DNA of 64,000 nucleotides from Microvirga sp. GTDB taxonomy: Bacteria > Pseudomonadota > Alphaproteobacteria > Rhizobiales > Beijerinckiaceae. Below, piece by piece: positions 1 to 8,521 of this stretch. The DNA lies in contig JAPSLB010000019.1 in NCBI GenBank assembly GCA_031181145.1, forward strand, positions 1 to 64,000. Direction: 5' to 3'. Positions within the stretch are counted from its first letter, which is position 1. Every line of letters begins with the position of its first letter. Both the position numbers and the translations under genes were made by a program. The notes below the pieces were generated by a model that did no database searches, was not told the DNA's origin, and worked only from the letters and a program-made list of their open reading frames with translations.

Positions 1-517
1 GGATATTGAAGGGGAACGGCAGATCGTGCTCGGGAGCCTTCCCCTCGACGGGAGGCAGCGTCTGCATGAAGGCGAAGAGATCCGCCAGGTCCTCGCGGCT
101 CATGCGCTGATAGGAGGTATAGGGAAATGACGGATAATAGTGCCGCCCGTCGGGTGAGGTCCCCTCCTGCATGGCGCGGATGAAATCCGCCGTGGTCCAG
201 GCGCCGATGCCATCCTGCTTGTGCGGCGAGATGTTGGGGACATGGAACGTGCCGAAGGGCGATTTGAGGGCATAGCCGCCCCCGAGACGCAGCTTGTCGT
301 CCTGGTTGGGCGTGGCATGGCAGGAAGTGCAGCCTCCCGCGAAGAACATGATCCGTCCGTTATCCGGGTCCGGCGCACGGTTTAACGCCACCGGCGTCGC
401 GAAATCAGCCGATAGGCCACCTCGCATCATCCGGTAGGCGGAGGGCGACGTCAGTGCAAGGAGCCCCAAGCCGCCAAGCAGCACGAGAACGCCCAGACCC
501 AGAATCGCTTTACGCAT
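1..517 (-). CDS. c-type cytochrome, C-terminus beyond window edge
   Basis: Partial gene reading leftward out of the window. The ATG at 517 gives MRKAILGLG and a hydrophobic segment over residues 1-25, a signal peptide or membrane anchor. A CTSCH covalent haem-binding motif follows at Cys63, Cys66 and His67. The following sequence (YALKSPFGTFHVPNISP, then MSREDLADLFAFMQTLP) resembles the small class I cytochromes that serve periplasmic alcohol or sugar dehydrogenases. It therefore probably carries electrons in the periplasm; its partner enzyme is not visible. The gene starts 64 bases after the cytochrome c' gene on the same strand, so the two are likely co-transcribed. At least 172 residues are present. 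The cytochrome identity is firm; the specific role is inferred. Confidence 0.8.
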   Translation of the reverse strand, partial: MRKAILGLGVLVLLGGLGLLALTSPSAYRMMRGGLSADFATPVALNRAPDPDNGRIMFFAGGCTSCHATPNQDDKLRLGGGYALKSPFGTFHVPNISPHKQDGIGAWTTADFIRAMQEGTSPDGRHYYPSFPYTSYQRMSREDLADLFAFMQTLPPVEGKAPEHDLPFPFNI

Positions 518-581
518 CGCTCTTTCCGACATGAAGCAGGCGGCTCGTCGTCAAAGCCGCCCGTTCGCTGGCTCGCGGGTT

Positions 582-1016
582 TCAGCTCTTCTTGCGGAAA
601 TCGTTGTGGCAGGCGCCGCAATTCTGGAGAACCTTCGGCATTTCCGCCTTGAGGGTCGCTTCGTCCTTGATCGAGGCGAGCGCCGCCGCCGCATCCTGAT
701 TGAGCTTGCTCATGATCGACTCGAACTTCGCCTTGTTGTCCCAGACCGCAGGAAGGGCTTCTGTCTTCGGCGCATCCTTAGTGCTTTCAGGGAAAAGCGG
801 CGCCGCCTTCTCGGCGTTCTCGGCGAAAACCTTGAGCCCGGCCTGCACCTTGGCGAGATCGAACGGCTCCTGACCACGGAGCATGCTGCCGATCGGCCGG
901 GTCTGCGCGCCCATCTGCTTCATCAGGTTCTGGCGCTGCTCGACCGGATCGCTCTGCGCGACGGCCGCAGTGACACCCAGCGCCAGAAGACTGGCGACGA
1001 AAACGGTACGCTTCAT
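582..1016 (-). CDS. cytochrome c' (class II c-type cytochrome)
   Basis: 144-residue protein starting MKRTVFVAS with a clear signal peptide ending near AVAQS. The haem motif CGACH lies almost at the C-terminus (Cys133, Cys136, His137), followed by NDFRKKS. A C-terminal CxxCH after a four-helix body is the hallmark of cytochrome c'. Such proteins are periplasmic, bind NO or CO, or act in electron transfer; which applies here cannot be told. An upstream in-frame extension to 1118 is possible but would displace the signal peptide, so the start at 1016 was chosen. It lies upstream of another cytochrome c gene on the same strand. Confidence 0.9.
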   Translation of the reverse strand: MKRTVFVASLLALGVTAAVAQSDPVEQRQNLMKQMGAQTRPIGSMLRGQEPFDLAKVQAGLKVFAENAEKAAPLFPESTKDAPKTEALPAVWDNKAKFESIMSKLNQDAAAALASIKDEATLKAEMPKVLQNCGACHNDFRKKS

Positions 1017-1139
1017 GAAAGTTTGTCCCTTTAGTACTTTGACGGCCGCCATTCCCGCGAGCGGCCCGGCGGAATATAGTACTGCATCATTTCCCTCAAC
1101 GGAGTAGTCTCGCCTCATACAAATCTCTGTGAGGCGAAT

Positions 1140-1460
1140 TCACTCCACCGGCTCTCCCGCGGCAGCCCAGTCCTTGAAGCCGCCTTTGTAATGCTCGTGA
1201 ATGTCGAGGCCCGCGGCCTGTGCGAATTCGAGAGCCCGTGCAGACCTGACGCCTGCCGCGCAGGAAAATACGACCCGCTTACCGTTCGGTAAGGACGCCG
1301 GGTCGAAGGACGAGAGCGGATGCGAGACCGCGCCGGGGATATGCCCCGCCGCGTATTCATGAGGCTCACGCACATCGACCAGCAGGATAGACCCGTCCTG
1401 GAGCCCATTCTTGATGTCTTCGCGATCGAGATCGACAAACCGTGGCATCGATGCGGTCAT
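1140..1460 (-). CDS. rhodanese-like domain protein
   Basis: 106-residue single-domain rhodanese. Its features are VDVREPHEYAAGHIPGA (residues 28-44) and the active-site loop CAAGVRSA with nucleophilic Cys67. Family members transfer sulfane sulfur from thiosulfate or persulfides to an acceptor; the physiological donor is unknown. The ATG at 1460 is preceded by an AAGGAGG Shine-Dalgarno at suitable distance, so this start was preferred over the longer in-frame extension to 1556. No signal peptide is seen, so a cytoplasmic location is inferred. Confidence 0.88.
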   Translation of the reverse strand: MTASMPRFVDLDREDIKNGLQDGSILLVDVREPHEYAAGHIPGAVSHPLSSFDPASLPNGKRVVFSCAAGVRSARALEFAQAAGLDIHEHYKGGFKDWAAAGEPVE

Positions 1461-1525
1461 CCGAGCATTCCTCCTTGCAGGGCCTTCATACCGGCTTCGA
1501 AGGAAGCATGACAACCGAGCTCCTT

Positions 1526-1972
1526 TCAAGCAAGCGGCGGAATTCGCAAGACCCAACCCGGCTGAATCATGTGGGGGTCCTTGACCGGCGGGGAATTCGC
1601 TTTGACAATCTCAGGGTACTTTGCACCTTTGCCATTGCCGTAGTGCTTTTCTGCAATCTCCCAGAGCGTATCGCCCTTCTGGACCGTATACATGGTAGCC
1701 GGCGCGGAAGGCTGCTGGATCTGAAGATCGCTCGTATCGACCTCCGCGACGCCATAGGTGTTGCCGAGAGACAAAATGATCTTCTCCGCCTCCTCCTGGG
1801 TCACCGCCTGACCGGAGAGCTTCACCTGATCGCCATTGACCTGGATCCCGAGCTTGCTCGCATCGAAGCCGTGCCCCTGAACTTCCTGCTGCAATCTCTC
1901 GGGCGTCGCCGCGTCGGCGGTGCCGCCGAAGATCTTGGCGCCGGCATTCTTGATGAACCTGAAAAGACCCAC
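1526..1972 (-). CDS. kbp: BON and LysM domain protein, Kbp/YgaU-like
   Basis: 148 residues, the same length and domain order as E. coli Kbp (YgaU, formerly LysM). It begins MGLFRFIKNAG, has a BON domain over about residues 25-85, and a LysM domain over about 93-146 (MYTVQKGDTLWEIAEKHYG, ending GWVLRIPPLA). Kbp in E. coli is a cytoplasmic potassium-binding protein needed under high external K+. The start is GTG at 1972 with a GAGGAGGATCAC Shine-Dalgarno region just upstream. Potassium binding is inferred by homology. Confidence 0.85.
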   Translation of the reverse strand: MGLFRFIKNAGAKIFGGTADAATPERLQQEVQGHGFDASKLGIQVNGDQVKLSGQAVTQEEAEKIILSLGNTYGVAEVDTSDLQIQQPSAPATMYTVQKGDTLWEIAEKHYGNGKGAKYPEIVKANSPPVKDPHMIQPGWVLRIPPLA

Positions 1973-2049
1973 GTGATCCTCCTCTCGAGCAGGCCGGCAA
2001 TCCGGCCGACCGGAGACGAAGACGCGTGATCGATGCGAAGAGTTCCCCT

Positions 2050-3492
2050 TCAGGCCAGATTCGAGAACACGTCCGCCAGCGACGGCAGACGATCCTTGAG
2101 GCGCAGGAGCGCGATCAATTCGATCTGCACGATGGCTGTTTCGAACTCGGTTTCGACGTCGTGCTCCAACCGCTCCTCGAAAGCCGTCATGATCTCGCCC
2201 TTCGTGCGGCCCTTCACGGCCATGATGAACGGGAAGCCGAATTTCTGCCTGTAGGCGTCGTTCAGGGCGATGAAGCGGTCCCGCTCCTCCTCGGTGAGGC
2301 TGTCGAGGCCGGCGGAGGATTGCTCGTTGCGGGAATCCGCCGTGAGGTCGGCCAGCTTCAGACGTCCCGCGAGGTCAGGATGCGCGCGAATGAGAGCCAT
2401 CTTCTGTTCGCGTGTCGCTTCCGACAGCACGTGGACCATGACTGCATGAAGCCCCTCCGCCGTATCCTGCGCCGCCGTAAAGCCGGTAAGATAGGCGCGC
2501 TCGGCGATCCAAGGTGAATGCTCGAAGATGTCTCCGAACAGCTCCAGAAAAACCGCCTTGCTCATCGTGCTCGGCTTGAGATCGGCCGGACGGTGATAGC
2601 GGATCCAGAGCCGGGCGATATCGATGCGTCTCGCGATCCACACATCGTCGTGGGACGCCACATAGTCGAGGAACCGCGCGAGCGCCGCAGCCCGTCCCGG
2701 ACGGCCCGCGAGACGGCAATGCAGCCCCACCGATAGCATCTTCGGCGCGGCTTTGCCCTCGACATACAGGGTATCGAACGAATCCTTCAGGTAGGCGAAG
2801 AACTGGTCGCCCGCGTTGAAGCCCTGCGGCGTTGCGAAGCGCATGTCGTTGGCGTCCAGGGTGTAGGGCACGATGAGCTGCAGGTGGTGGCCATGCCGCT
2901 CCCAGTAAGGCAGGTCATCTGCGTATGAATCGGCGCTGTAGAGAAACCCGCCCTCCTCCGCCACGAGACGGTTGGTGTGCTCCGACGTGCGACCGGTGTA
3001 CCAGCCGAGGGGGCGCTCGCCCGTCACTTCCGTGTGGATGCGGATCGCCTCCTTCATATGGGCGCGCTCCTCCTCGGCCGAAAAATCGCGATAATCGATC
3101 CACTTGAGACCGTGGCTCGCGATCTCCCAATTCGCTTCCCTCATGGCCGCCACCGCTTCCGGGTTGCGCATGAGAGCCGTCGCGACACCATAGACGGTGA
3201 CGGGCATCCTGCGCTCGGTGAACATGCGCCACAGGCGCCAGAAACCGGCCCGGGAGCCGTACTCGTAGATCGACTCCATGCTCATGTGGCGCTGGCCGGG
3301 CCAGGGTTGCGCGCCGACGATCTCGGACAGGAAGGCTTCCGATGCGCGGTCCCCATGCAGGATGTTGTTCTCGCCGCCCTCCTCGTAGTTGACCACGAAC
3401 TGCACGCAGATCCGCGCATCGTTCGGCCAGCGGGGATGAGGCGGATTGCGTCCGTAACCGACGAGGTCGCGGGGATAGGAGGTCTCGGGCAT
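2050..3492 (-). CDS. puuE: bifunctional allantoinase (PuuE) / OHCU decarboxylase (UraD)
   Basis: 480-residue fusion. Residues 1 to about 310 are a polysaccharide-deacetylase-like, metal-independent allantoinase of the PuuE type (FVVNYEEGGENN near the N-terminus, then GWYTGRTSEHTNRL). Residues from about 318 to 480 are a 2-oxo-4-hydroxy-4-carboxy-5-ureidoimidazoline decarboxylase, with the family motif RAHPDLAGR and later NEQSSAGLDSL. The UraD half makes S-allantoin and the PuuE half opens it to allantoate, so the two halves catalyse successive steps. Translation starts at ATG 3492, three bases after the uraH stop, implying coupling. It forms the purine-degradation block with uraH and the divergent puuD. 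Confidence 0.93.
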   Translation of the reverse strand: MPETSYPRDLVGYGRNPPHPRWPNDARICVQFVVNYEEGGENNILHGDRASEAFLSEIVGAQPWPGQRHMSMESIYEYGSRAGFWRLWRMFTERRMPVTVYGVATALMRNPEAVAAMREANWEIASHGLKWIDYRDFSAEEERAHMKEAIRIHTEVTGERPLGWYTGRTSEHTNRLVAEEGGFLYSADSYADDLPYWERHGHHLQLIVPYTLDANDMRFATPQGFNAGDQFFAYLKDSFDTLYVEGKAAPKMLSVGLHCRLAGRPGRAAALARFLDYVASHDDVWIARRIDIARLWIRYHRPADLKPSTMSKAVFLELFGDIFEHSPWIAERAYLTGFTAAQDTAEGLHAVMVHVLSEATREQKMALIRAHPDLAGRLKLADLTADSRNEQSSAGLDSLTEEERDRFIALNDAYRQKFGFPFIMAVKGRTKGEIMTAFEERLEHDVETEFETAIVQIELIALLRLKDRLPSLADVFSNLA

Positions 3493-3495
3493 TTT

Positions 3496-3849
3496 TCAGC
3501 TTCCGCGATAGGTGGAATAGCTCCAGGGCGTGACGAGGAGCGGCACGTGGTAATGGCCGTCCGGCTCCGTGATGGTGAAGCGGATGGGAACGGTGTCCAG
3601 GAACGGCGGATCGGCCGCCGGCGCGCCGATCGCCCTGAAATAAGCCCCGACCTCGAAGACGAGTTCGTATGTGCCCGTGCGAAACGCCTCGCCGACCATG
3701 AGGGGTGCATCGGTGCGCCCGTCGGCGTTGGTGAGGGTTCGCAGGATCGAGCGGCGGCTGTCGCCCTCGACGGCGAAGAGTTCGATGGAAATGCCCTTGG
3801 CTGGCTTGCCGTTGACGTTGTCCAGGACGTGGGTAGAGAGGCGGCCCAT
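3496..3849 (-). CDS. uraH: 5-hydroxyisourate hydrolase
   Basis: 117-residue transthyretin-like protein. The N-terminal motif LSTHVLDNVNGKPAKGI and the exact C-terminal signature YRGS are diagnostic of 5-hydroxyisourate hydrolase, which converts HIU (the product of urate oxidation) to OHCU. An in-frame extension to 3924 exists, but the ATG at 3849 has a GAGG Shine-Dalgarno and matches the usual family length. It is the first gene of a two-gene leftward operon with the allantoinase/OHCU decarboxylase fusion, and it diverges from puuD. Confidence 0.95.
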   Translation of the reverse strand: MGRLSTHVLDNVNGKPAKGISIELFAVEGDSRRSILRTLTNADGRTDAPLMVGEAFRTGTYELVFEVGAYFRAIGAPAADPPFLDTVPIRFTITEPDGHYHVPLLVTPWSYSTYRGS

Positions 3850-4044
3850 GAAACCTCGCACGCGTGAGATGGGGACCGGAATCTGTCGGGTCCAACGCTC
3901 CGGCGTCAAGCATTCCACGCTCAACTCGTCCGAAAGTCCAGGACGCGCAGCCGCCGGTTCCTGTTGAAAAAGCTCCTCCTTAGGCCTTCCGCAATCGGAG
4001 GTGGCGCCCTAGGCTTACGCTTTCTTCATCATTCAAGTGGCTGC

Positions 4045-5262
4045 ATGATCGACCCGCAAATCTCCGAATGGATCAGCCAGATCCTGCGTTGGATCCACGT
4101 GATCACGGCAATCGCCTGGATTGGTTCGTCCTTCTATTTCATCCATCTGGATTTGAGCCTGAAGAAGCGGGAGGGCCTGCCCGAAGGCGTCGGCGGCGAG
4201 GCTTGGCAGGTCCATGGCGGCGGCTTCTACAACATGCGCAAGTATCTCGTCGCGCCTCCGGAGCTGCCCAAAGAACTCACCTGGTTCAAATGGGAGAGCT
4301 ATTCCACCTGGATCAGCGGCTTCTTTCTCATCGTCTGGGTCTACTATCTCCAGGCCGATCTCTACACGATCGATCCGGCGGTGCGCGCCCTCGCCCCCTG
4401 GCAGGCGCCGGCCATCGGCCTCGGCGGCATCGCGGTGAGCTGGCTGGTCTACGAGGGGCTCTGCCGCTCCCCGCTCGGCAAGAGCGGCCTTGTGCTCGGA
4501 ATCGTGCTCTTCGCCTATATCCTGCTCGCAGCCTTCGCCTTCACGCAGGTTTTCAACGGACGCGCCGCCTTCCTCCACACGGGTGCGATGATCGCCACCT
4601 GGATGTCGGCGAGCGTTTTCTTCGTCATCATCCCGAACCAGAAGAAGGTGGTGTCCACCTTGCTGGCGGGTGGCTCGCCGGATCCGAGGCTCGGCCACGA
4701 AGCGAAACTGCGCTCGACCCACAACAATTATCTGACGCTCCCCGTCATTTTCCTGATGCTCTCAAACCATTACCCGCTGGCCTGGTCCTCGCGCTATGCG
4801 GTGGGAATCATCGGCCTGATCCTGATCGCCGGCGCAGTGATCCGTCACTTCTTCAACAGCCAGCATGCTGGCAAGGGCTCGCCCTGGTGGACATGGGGCA
4901 TCGCGGCGGCCTCCGTCGCGCTCGCGATCTGGCTCTCGATCGTCGGGAAACCGGGCAGCGAGACCACGGCGAATGCCGCGGCGGCCGCGGAACCCGCGGC
5001 CGCCTTCGAAGAGGCGACGCTCGCCATCCAGTCCCGCTGCTCCATGTGCCATGCGGCCGAGCCCGTCTGGGACGGCATCCCCATCGCTCCCAAGGGCGTG
5101 CGGCTCGACACGCCCGAGGAGATCGCCCGCCATGCTGAGCTCATCCGGATCCAGTCCGTGCTGACCCATGCCATGCCGCCCAACAACATCACCGAGATGA
5201 CCCTCGACGAGCGCAAGGCCGTCGCCACGTGGCTGGCAAGCCGCGAGAGCGGTGCGCGTTGA
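4045..5262 (+). CDS. puuD: membrane urate hydroxylase with C-terminal cytochrome c domain
   Basis: 405 residues. About eight hydrophobic segments form the N-terminal urate hydroxylase domain (WIHVITAIAWIGSSFYFIH, then GGFYNMRKY and FKWESYSTWISG). A C-terminal cytochrome c domain carries CSMCH at Cys332, Cys335 and His336. PuuD oxidises urate to 5-hydroxyisourate at the membrane and passes electrons to a respiratory acceptor through its haem, so no peroxide is made. The start MIDPQISEW was preferred because upstream residues in frame look non-coding. It diverges from uraH and puuE-uraD, which handle the next three steps. Confidence 0.93.
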   Translation: MIDPQISEWISQILRWIHVITAIAWIGSSFYFIHLDLSLKKREGLPEGVGGEAWQVHGGGFYNMRKYLVAPPELPKELTWFKWESYSTWISGFFLIVWVYYLQADLYTIDPAVRALAPWQAPAIGLGGIAVSWLVYEGLCRSPLGKSGLVLGIVLFAYILLAAFAFTQVFNGRAAFLHTGAMIATWMSASVFFVIIPNQKKVVSTLLAGGSPDPRLGHEAKLRSTHNNYLTLPVIFLMLSNHYPLAWSSRYAVGIIGLILIAGAVIRHFFNSQHAGKGSPWWTWGIAAASVALAIWLSIVGKPGSETTANAAAAAEPAAAFEEATLAIQSRCSMCHAAEPVWDGIPIAPKGVRLDTPEEIARHAELIRIQSVLTHAMPPNNITEMTLDERKAVATWLASRESGAR

Positions 5263-5307
5263 CCCCATGCATCCCTGCGCCACCAACAACCCAATGGAGG
5301 ATCGCCG

Positions 5308-5742
5308 ATGTCCGAACTCAGCCTCGCGACAGCCCAGACCATAGCCGAAGCCACTCTGAAAACCGCGCGCGAGAAGGCTTTCAAGCCGCTCTCCGTCGTC
5401 GTCTACGACGCGCGCGGCGCCCTGAAGGCCCTCCTCTCCGAGGACGGCACGAGCCTCAAGCGCGCTGAGATCGCCATGGGCAAGGCCTATGGCGCGCTGT
5501 CCCTCGGCGTCGGCTCACGGGCCCTCCACAAGATGGCGACCGAGCGTCCCTATTTCGTCGCAGCCGCCACCCATGCGGTGGGAGGGCAGCTCGTGCCGGT
5601 GCCCGGCGGGGTGCTGATCAAGGATTCCCAGGGGCGTACCCTGGGAGCCGTCGGGGTGTCCGGAGACACGTCCGACAACGACGAGATCGCCGCCGCGGGC
5701 GGGATCAAAGCCGCAGGTCTGGTCTTCGACGCAGGCGCCTGA
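5308..5742 (+). CDS. GlcG/HbpS family protein
   Basis: 144-residue single-domain GlcG/HbpS family protein (DUF336). Recognisable features are the N-terminal helix LATAQTIAEATLKTAREK, then MGKAYGAL, and the glycine-rich LVPVPGGVLIKDSQGR followed by LGAVGVSGDTSDNDE. HbpS binds haem in Streptomyces; the role of most homologues is unknown. It lies 45 bases after puuD with a GGAGG Shine-Dalgarno, so it probably belongs to the urate operon. A link to the PuuD haem or to urate chemistry is inference from position only. Confidence 0.85.
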   Translation: MSELSLATAQTIAEATLKTAREKAFKPLSVVVYDARGALKALLSEDGTSLKRAEIAMGKAYGALSLGVGSRALHKMATERPYFVAAATHAVGGQLVPVPGGVLIKDSQGRTLGAVGVSGDTSDNDEIAAAGGIKAAGLVFDAGA

Positions 5743-5816
5743 CCTGCTCCGAGACCTGGATTCCCTAGCAACCCTGAGCTCATGAGCGGGGATCGGGATA
5801 GCACTGGACATGAACA

Positions 5817-5830
5817 GTTGATTGATCAAC
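5817..5830. promoter_or_regulatory. inverted repeat upstream of oppA, candidate operator
   Basis: Perfect inverted repeat GTTGAT-TG-ATCAAC, 83 bases before the oppA start, in an otherwise gene-free stretch (5743-5912). The 6-bp arms and 2-bp spacer fit a dimeric repressor site, for example of GntR type, better than an FNR box, which needs a 4-bp spacer. No regulator gene is adjacent. Function is inferred only. Confidence 0.35.
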
Positions 5831-5912
5831 TAATAGGACAAGGTTACTGCCGTATCGGCTCTGACCGAGACATACGATGATCTGAGATATAACCAGAAAG
5901 GGAACGCGTCCG

Positions 5913-7508
5913 ATGTCATCATGGATCAAACGTACGGCGCTTGCCGCCGTCGCCTCGGCAGCCCTCATGGGCACTATGGGCGCCGCCTCGGCCGAGGTGG
6001 TTTACAATCGCGGCAACACAGCCGAGCCGGAAACTCTCGACACCCACAAGACCTCGACGGTCCAAGAAGCCCACATCCTGCGCGATATGCTCGAAGGCCT
6101 GGTGACCTACAACGTCAAAGGTGAAGCGGTTCCGGGCCAAGCCGAGAAGTGGGAGGTCAGCGACGACGGCAAGACCTATCGCTTTACGTTGCGTGAGGGA
6201 CTGAAGTGGTCCAACGGCGACCCGGTCACGGCCGAGGACTTCGTCTATTCCTATCGCCGCATCATGGATCCGGCCACCGGCGCGAAATACGCGAACATCC
6301 TTTACCCGATCAAGAACGCCGAGAAGATCAACAAGGGCCAGGGCACGCCTGACGAACTCGGCGTGAAGGCCGTCGATGCCAAGACCGTCGAGATCACCCT
6401 CGAGGCGCCCACTCCCTATTTCATCGAGCTGCTCACCCACCAGACCAGCCTGCCCGTCCACAAGGGCTCCGTCGAGAAGTTCGGAAAGGACTTTGTGAAG
6501 CCGGGCAACATGGTTTCCAACGGCGCCTATAAGCTCGCCGAGTTCGCTCCGAACTCCCACATCAAGCTCGTGAAGAACGAGAACTACTGGGACGCCAAGA
6601 ACGTCCGGATCGATACGGTGAACTTCATCCCGCATCCGGATCTGGCTGCCGCTGTGCGCCGCTACGAGGCGGGCGAGCTGGACTCCATGGATGAGCTTCC
6701 GGCCGATCAGATCAAGTCGCTCAAGGAGCGCTTCAAGGATCAGGTCAAGCTCGGTCCCTATCTGGGCACCTGGTTCCTCGTCGTGAACTCCTCCAAGGCT
6801 CCGTTCGACGATGTGCGCGTGCGCCATGCGCTGTCCATGGCGATCGACCGCGAATTCATCGCGGGCGAGATCTGGGGACAGACCATGCAGCCGGGCTACT
6901 CGTTCATGCCTCCGGGCGTGGGCAACTACGGCGAGCCCGCCTACATGGATTACAAGGATCAGTCGCCGATTGATCGCGAGGACAAAGCCCGGGCCCTCCT
7001 CCAGGAAGCAGGCTTTGGCCCCGGCAAGCCTCTGAAGGTCGAGATCCGCTACAACACCACGGACAACAACCGCAACTCGGTCATCGCAATCGCCGATCAG
7101 TGGAAGCAGATCGGGGTCGAGACGTCGTTCATCAACACGGACGGTAAGACCCATTTCGCCCACCTGCGCGACGGTGGCGATTTCGACATCGCCCGCTACG
7201 GCTGGATCGCCGACTACTCGGATCCGAACAACTTCCTGTTCCTTCTCAAGAGCGACAATAAGGGCTTCAACTACGGCAAGTACAACAATCCGGAGTTCGA
7301 CAAGCTCCTCGACGATGCCGCCAAGGAACTCGACCTCAAGAAGCGCGCCGACGTAATGAAGAAGGCCGAGGCGATCCTGATGACGGACATGCCGTGGATC
7401 CCGATCATGTACTACGGCAAGAGCAACCTGATCTCGCCGAAGATCCAGGGCTTTGCGCAGAACACCCGCGGCGTCTATCCGTCGCGCTTCCTCTCAAAGG
7501 CGCAATAA
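5913..7508 (+). CDS. oppA: oligopeptide ABC transporter, periplasmic binding protein
   Basis: 531-residue SBP_bac_5 family protein. A signal peptide precedes the mature start at about residue 27 (MGAASAEVVYNRGN). Family hallmarks are AEPETLDTHKTSTVQEAHI near the mature N-terminus, LTAEDFVYSYRR-type sequence (VTAEDFVYSYRRIMDP), and FNYGKYNNPEFDKLLDDAAK towards the end. It captures oligopeptides in the periplasm for OppBCDF. The terminator at 7524-7560 separates it from the permease genes, so oppA is likely made in excess. Length and sequence are closest to OppA/MppA; exact substrate is not deducible. Confidence 0.92.
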   Translation: MSSWIKRTALAAVASAALMGTMGAASAEVVYNRGNTAEPETLDTHKTSTVQEAHILRDMLEGLVTYNVKGEAVPGQAEKWEVSDDGKTYRFTLREGLKWSNGDPVTAEDFVYSYRRIMDPATGAKYANILYPIKNAEKINKGQGTPDELGVKAVDAKTVEITLEAPTPYFIELLTHQTSLPVHKGSVEKFGKDFVKPGNMVSNGAYKLAEFAPNSHIKLVKNENYWDAKNVRIDTVNFIPHPDLAAAVRRYEAGELDSMDELPADQIKSLKERFKDQVKLGPYLGTWFLVVNSSKAPFDDVRVRHALSMAIDREFIAGEIWGQTMQPGYSFMPPGVGNYGEPAYMDYKDQSPIDREDKARALLQEAGFGPGKPLKVEIRYNTTDNNRNSVIAIADQWKQIGVETSFINTDGKTHFAHLRDGGDFDIARYGWIADYSDPNNFLFLLKSDNKGFNYGKYNNPEFDKLLDDAAKELDLKKRADVMKKAEAILMTDMPWIPIMYYGKSNLISPKIQGFAQNTRGVYPSRFLSKAQ

Positions 7509-7523
7509 AATAGGTACCCGGCA

Positions 7524-7560
7524 CAGGGCGGTCTGACCTTCAGACCGCCCTGTTCTTTTA
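7524..7560 (+). terminator. rho-independent terminator between oppA and oppB
   Basis: 13-bp perfect stem (7524-7536 pairing with 7540-7552, arms CAGGGCGGTCTGA and TCAGACCGCCCTG) with a CCT loop, followed by a T-rich run to 7560. Its place between the binding protein and permease genes suggests partial termination that sets stoichiometry. Confidence 0.85.
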
Positions 7561-7592
7561 TCCGTTATCGCGTTTCAGCGGAGGAGCTTGCC

Positions 7593-8513
7593 GTGCTCTC
7601 CTTCATCATACGCCGGTTCCTTTCGGCCATCCCGACGCTATTCATCATCGTTACGATATCGTTCTTTCTGATCCGGCTCGCGCCCGGCGGCCCGTTCGAC
7701 CTCGAACGCCCCCTCGAGGCGAAGGTGATGGAGAACCTCAACCGCATCTACCAGCTCGACAAGCCGCTGATCGAGCAATACTGGCTCTACCTGAGCGCCG
7801 TCCTGCACGGCGACTTCGGCCCCTCCTTCATCCTGCGGGATTTTTCCGTCGCCGAGCTCTTCGCCCGCGGCCTGCCGGTTTCCATGACGCTCGGGGCGCT
7901 GGCCCTGTCCCTCGCCGTTCTCGTCGGCGGAACGCTCGGCACCGTCGCAGCCCTGCGCCAGAACAGCACCATCGATTACCTGGTCACCGGCATGGGCGCG
8001 CTCGGCCTGACCATCCCGAATTTCGTGGTTGCCCCCATCCTGCAGCTTGTCTTCGGCCTCGCCCTCGCGATGCTGCCCGTGGCCGGGTGGGCCGACGGCA
8101 ACCCGCGCAACCTGATCATGCCGGTCATCGTGCTGGCGCTGCCTCAGATCGCCGTCGTCGCGCGCATGACCCGCGCCGCCATGATCGAAAACCTGCGCTC
8201 CAACCACATCCGGACCCTGCGCTCCCTCGGTCTGCCGACGCGGACCATCGTGGCTCACGCCCTGCGCGGCGCGGCGCTTCCGGTCGTGTCCTATCTCGGC
8301 CCGGCCGCCGCCGCTCTGCTGACCGGCTCGGTGGTCGTCGAGACGATCTTCGGCCTTCCGGGCATCGGCCGCTACTTCGTCGAAGGCGCCCTCAACCGCG
8401 ACTACACGCTCGTCATGGGCACGGTCGTGGTCGTGGCCGTCTTCGTCCTGCTGTTCAACCTCGTGGTCGATATCGTCTACGCGTTGATCGATCCGCGCAT
8501 CCGTTACGATTGA
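7593..8513 (+). CDS. oppB: oligopeptide ABC transporter permease OppB
   Basis: 306 residues starting at GTG 7593 after a GGAGG Shine-Dalgarno. It has the N-terminal OppB segment (FIIRRFLSAIPTLFIIVTI), six hydrophobic segments, and the EAA loop region around ENLRSNHIRTLRSLGLPTR that contacts the ATPase. It forms the inner-membrane channel with OppC. The next gene starts 8 bases downstream. Confidence 0.93.
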   Translation: MLSFIIRRFLSAIPTLFIIVTISFFLIRLAPGGPFDLERPLEAKVMENLNRIYQLDKPLIEQYWLYLSAVLHGDFGPSFILRDFSVAELFARGLPVSMTLGALALSLAVLVGGTLGTVAALRQNSTIDYLVTGMGALGLTIPNFVVAPILQLVFGLALAMLPVAGWADGNPRNLIMPVIVLALPQIAVVARMTRAAMIENLRSNHIRTLRSLGLPTRTIVAHALRGAALPVVSYLGPAAAALLTGSVVVETIFGLPGIGRYFVEGALNRDYTLVMGTVVVVAVFVLLFNLVVDIVYALIDPRIRYD

Positions 8514-8521
8514 GTGTCATC

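Noticed and set aside
5817-5830. FNR/FixK box before oppA
   Set aside because: The spacer between half-sites is 2 bases, not the 4 required.
5919-7163. Long open frame antisense to oppA
   Set aside because: No family resemblance; the oppA frame has signal peptide and all family motifs.
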